A DNA stretch of 64,000 nt from positions 1,285,304 through 1,349,303 of the forward strand of contig NZ_BMRY01000001.1 in NCBI RefSeq assembly GCF_014648875.1. The letters run 5' to 3'. The DNA is from Streptomyces parvus. GTDB lineage: Bacteria; Actinomycetota; Actinomycetes; Streptomycetales; Streptomycetaceae. Both the position numbers and the translations under genes were made by a program. The notes beneath the pieces are model-generated. The model was given only the letters and a program-made list of their open reading frames with translations, did no database searches and was not told the DNA's origin. Positions 63,046 to 64,000 of the stretch are shown piece after piece (within the stretch, counting starts at the first letter, position 1; every line of letters starts with the position of its first letter).

Positions 63046-64000
63046 TCAGGCGGTGCCGAGGCCCGCGGCGCGGAACGCGTCCAGGCTCGGCTTGATGGTG
63101 GCCGTGGCCTGCGAGGTGGCGGAGACCGCGTCGAGCGTCTTGAGGCCGTCACCGGTGTTGACGACGACGGTGGTGAGCGTCGGGTCGATGACACCGGCCT
63201 CGATGAGCTTCTTCGTCACACCGAGCGTCACGCCGCCCGCCGTCTCGCCGAAGATGCCCTCGGTGCGGGCCAGCAGCTTGATCGCGTCGACGACCTGCTC
63301 GTCGGTGACGTCCTCCACGGCGCCGCCGGTGCGCCGGGCGATGTCGAGGACGTAGGGGCCGTCGGCCGGGTTGCCGATGGCCAGCGACTTGGCGATGGTG
63401 TTCGGCTTCTGGGGCCGGACGACGTCGTGCCCGCCCTTGAAGGCGGCGGAGACCGGGGAGCAGCCCTCGGCCTGGGCGCCGAAGATCTTGTACGGCCGGT
63501 CCTCGACCAGCCCGAGCTTGATCAGCTCCTGGAGCCCCTTGTCGATCTTCGTGAGCTGCGAGCCGGACGCGATCGGGATGACGATCTGGTCGGGCAGCCG
63601 CCAGCCGAGCTGCTCGCAGATCTCGTACGCCAGCGTCTTGGAGCCCTCACCGTAGTACGGGCGGAGGTTGACGTTGACGAAGCCCCAGCCCTCGCCGAGC
63701 GGGTCGCCGATGAGCTCGGAGCAGAAGCGGTTGACGTCGTCGTAATTGCCCTCGATGCCGACCAGTTCACCGCCGTACACCGCGGCCATGACGACCTTGC
63801 CCTGCTCCAGGTCGTGCGGGATGAACACGCAGGAGCGCAGTCCGGCGCGGGCGGCGGCGGCGCCGACGGCTCCGGCCAGGTTGCCCGTGGAGGAGCAGGA
63901 GAGGGTGGTGAAGCCGAAGGCGCGGGCGGCCTCGACGGCGATCGCGACGACGCGGTCCTTGAAGGAGTGCGTCGGGTTGCCGGAGTCGTCCTTCACGTAC
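63046..64000 (-). CDS. thrC: Threonine synthase (5' cut by window)
   Basis: The visible 318 residues are the main part of a PLP-dependent threonine synthase, which converts O-phosphohomoserine to threonine. VKDDSGNPTHSFKDRVVAIAVEAARAFG carries the PLP lysine in HSFKDR, CSSTGNLAGAVGAAAARAGL binds the cofactor phosphate, and the C-terminal part includes NVNLRPYYGEGSKTLAYEICEQLGWRLPDQIVIPIASGSQ and GETAGGVTLGVTKKLIEAGVID. The N-terminus lies beyond base 64000. The family is clear; neighbouring isozymes cannot be excluded. Confidence 0.93.
   Translation of the reverse strand, partial: YVKDDSGNPTHSFKDRVVAIAVEAARAFGFTTLSCSSTGNLAGAVGAAAARAGLRSCVFIPHDLEQGKVVMAAVYGGELVGIEGNYDDVNRFCSELIGDPLGEGWGFVNVNLRPYYGEGSKTLAYEICEQLGWRLPDQIVIPIASGSQLTKIDKGLQELIKLGLVEDRPYKIFGAQAEGCSPVSAAFKGGHDVVRPQKPNTIAKSLAIGNPADGPYVLDIARRTGGAVEDVTDEQVVDAIKLLARTEGIFGETAGGVTLGVTKKLIEAGVIDPTLTTVVVNTGDGLKTLDAVSATSQATATIKPSLDAFRAAGLGTA

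Overview
The window is about 70% G+C, has strong third-position GC bias and GTG/TTG starts, and carries gene families typical of Streptomyces (a SARP/AfsR-type regulator, MsiK-style sugar ABC systems without their own ATPase, many Uma2 proteins, a groEL copy without groES). It reads as a chromosomal segment of a Streptomyces or close relative. Both ends are cut: an XPB-type helicase at the left and threonine synthase at the right. I saw no tRNA, rRNA, CRISPR array or insertion sequence.

Layout. 1-11.5 kb: XPB helicase end, HelD-like RNA polymerase recycling helicase, CutC, a copper P-type ATPase behind a perfect CsoR-type palindrome, the 5-oxoprolinase genes pxpABC, an HD phosphohydrolase and a Tat-type lipoprotein with a beta-propeller. 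11.6-20.4 kb: chloramphenicol-type MFS exporter, secreted HAD phosphatase, a MurR/MurQ/PTS unit for N-acetylmuramic acid, a Rossmann reductase, a Uma2 protein and two small stress-type proteins. 20.5-30.6 kb: a beta-1,3-glucan utilisation unit (LacI regulator, secreted GH81 glucanase, ABC binding protein and two permeases, GH1 beta-glucosidase) tied together by GAGAGCGCTCTC operators. 30.7-32.3 kb: small lipoprotein and a DoxX protein behind a perfect DasR-type palindrome.

32.3-41.6 kb holds a TerY-type VWA protein, PP2C phosphatase and membrane protein kinase (a TerY-P-like triad) with a fourth coupled gene whose C-terminus has a nuclease-like motif. The divergent SARP regulator is separated from it by a 10-bp-periodic repeat array. 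42.3-46.1 kb is a compact accessory locus: five overlapping or adjacent genes on the minus strand (three tiny Cys-containing or hypothetical proteins, a 43-residue peptide with an Asp-Gly site, and a PIMT-like methyltransferase whose start overlaps the peptide's stop), divergent from an XRE regulator and an HD protein. This looks like a RiPP locus of the aspartimide (imiditide) sort and is the best candidate here for an undescribed system.

46.4-53.9 kb: a winged-helix/zinc protein, a TPR protein with a small membrane partner, a DUF1772/TetR divergent pair with CTAGC-N3-GCTAG operators, a PIG-V-like mannosyltransferase, an ECF sigma factor with a membrane partner, an acetyltransferase and a second Uma2 protein. 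53.9-58.8 kb: a complete class II lasso peptide cluster (A, C, B1, B2, D) whose core, GYFVGSYKEYWSRRII, matches my recollection of keywimysin. 59.3-64 kb: a membrane protein, groEL2 with CIRCE, a cold-shock protein, a ThiS/MoaD-like sulfur carrier ending GGC, and thrC.

Functions are inferred from sequence reading alone; no database search was run.
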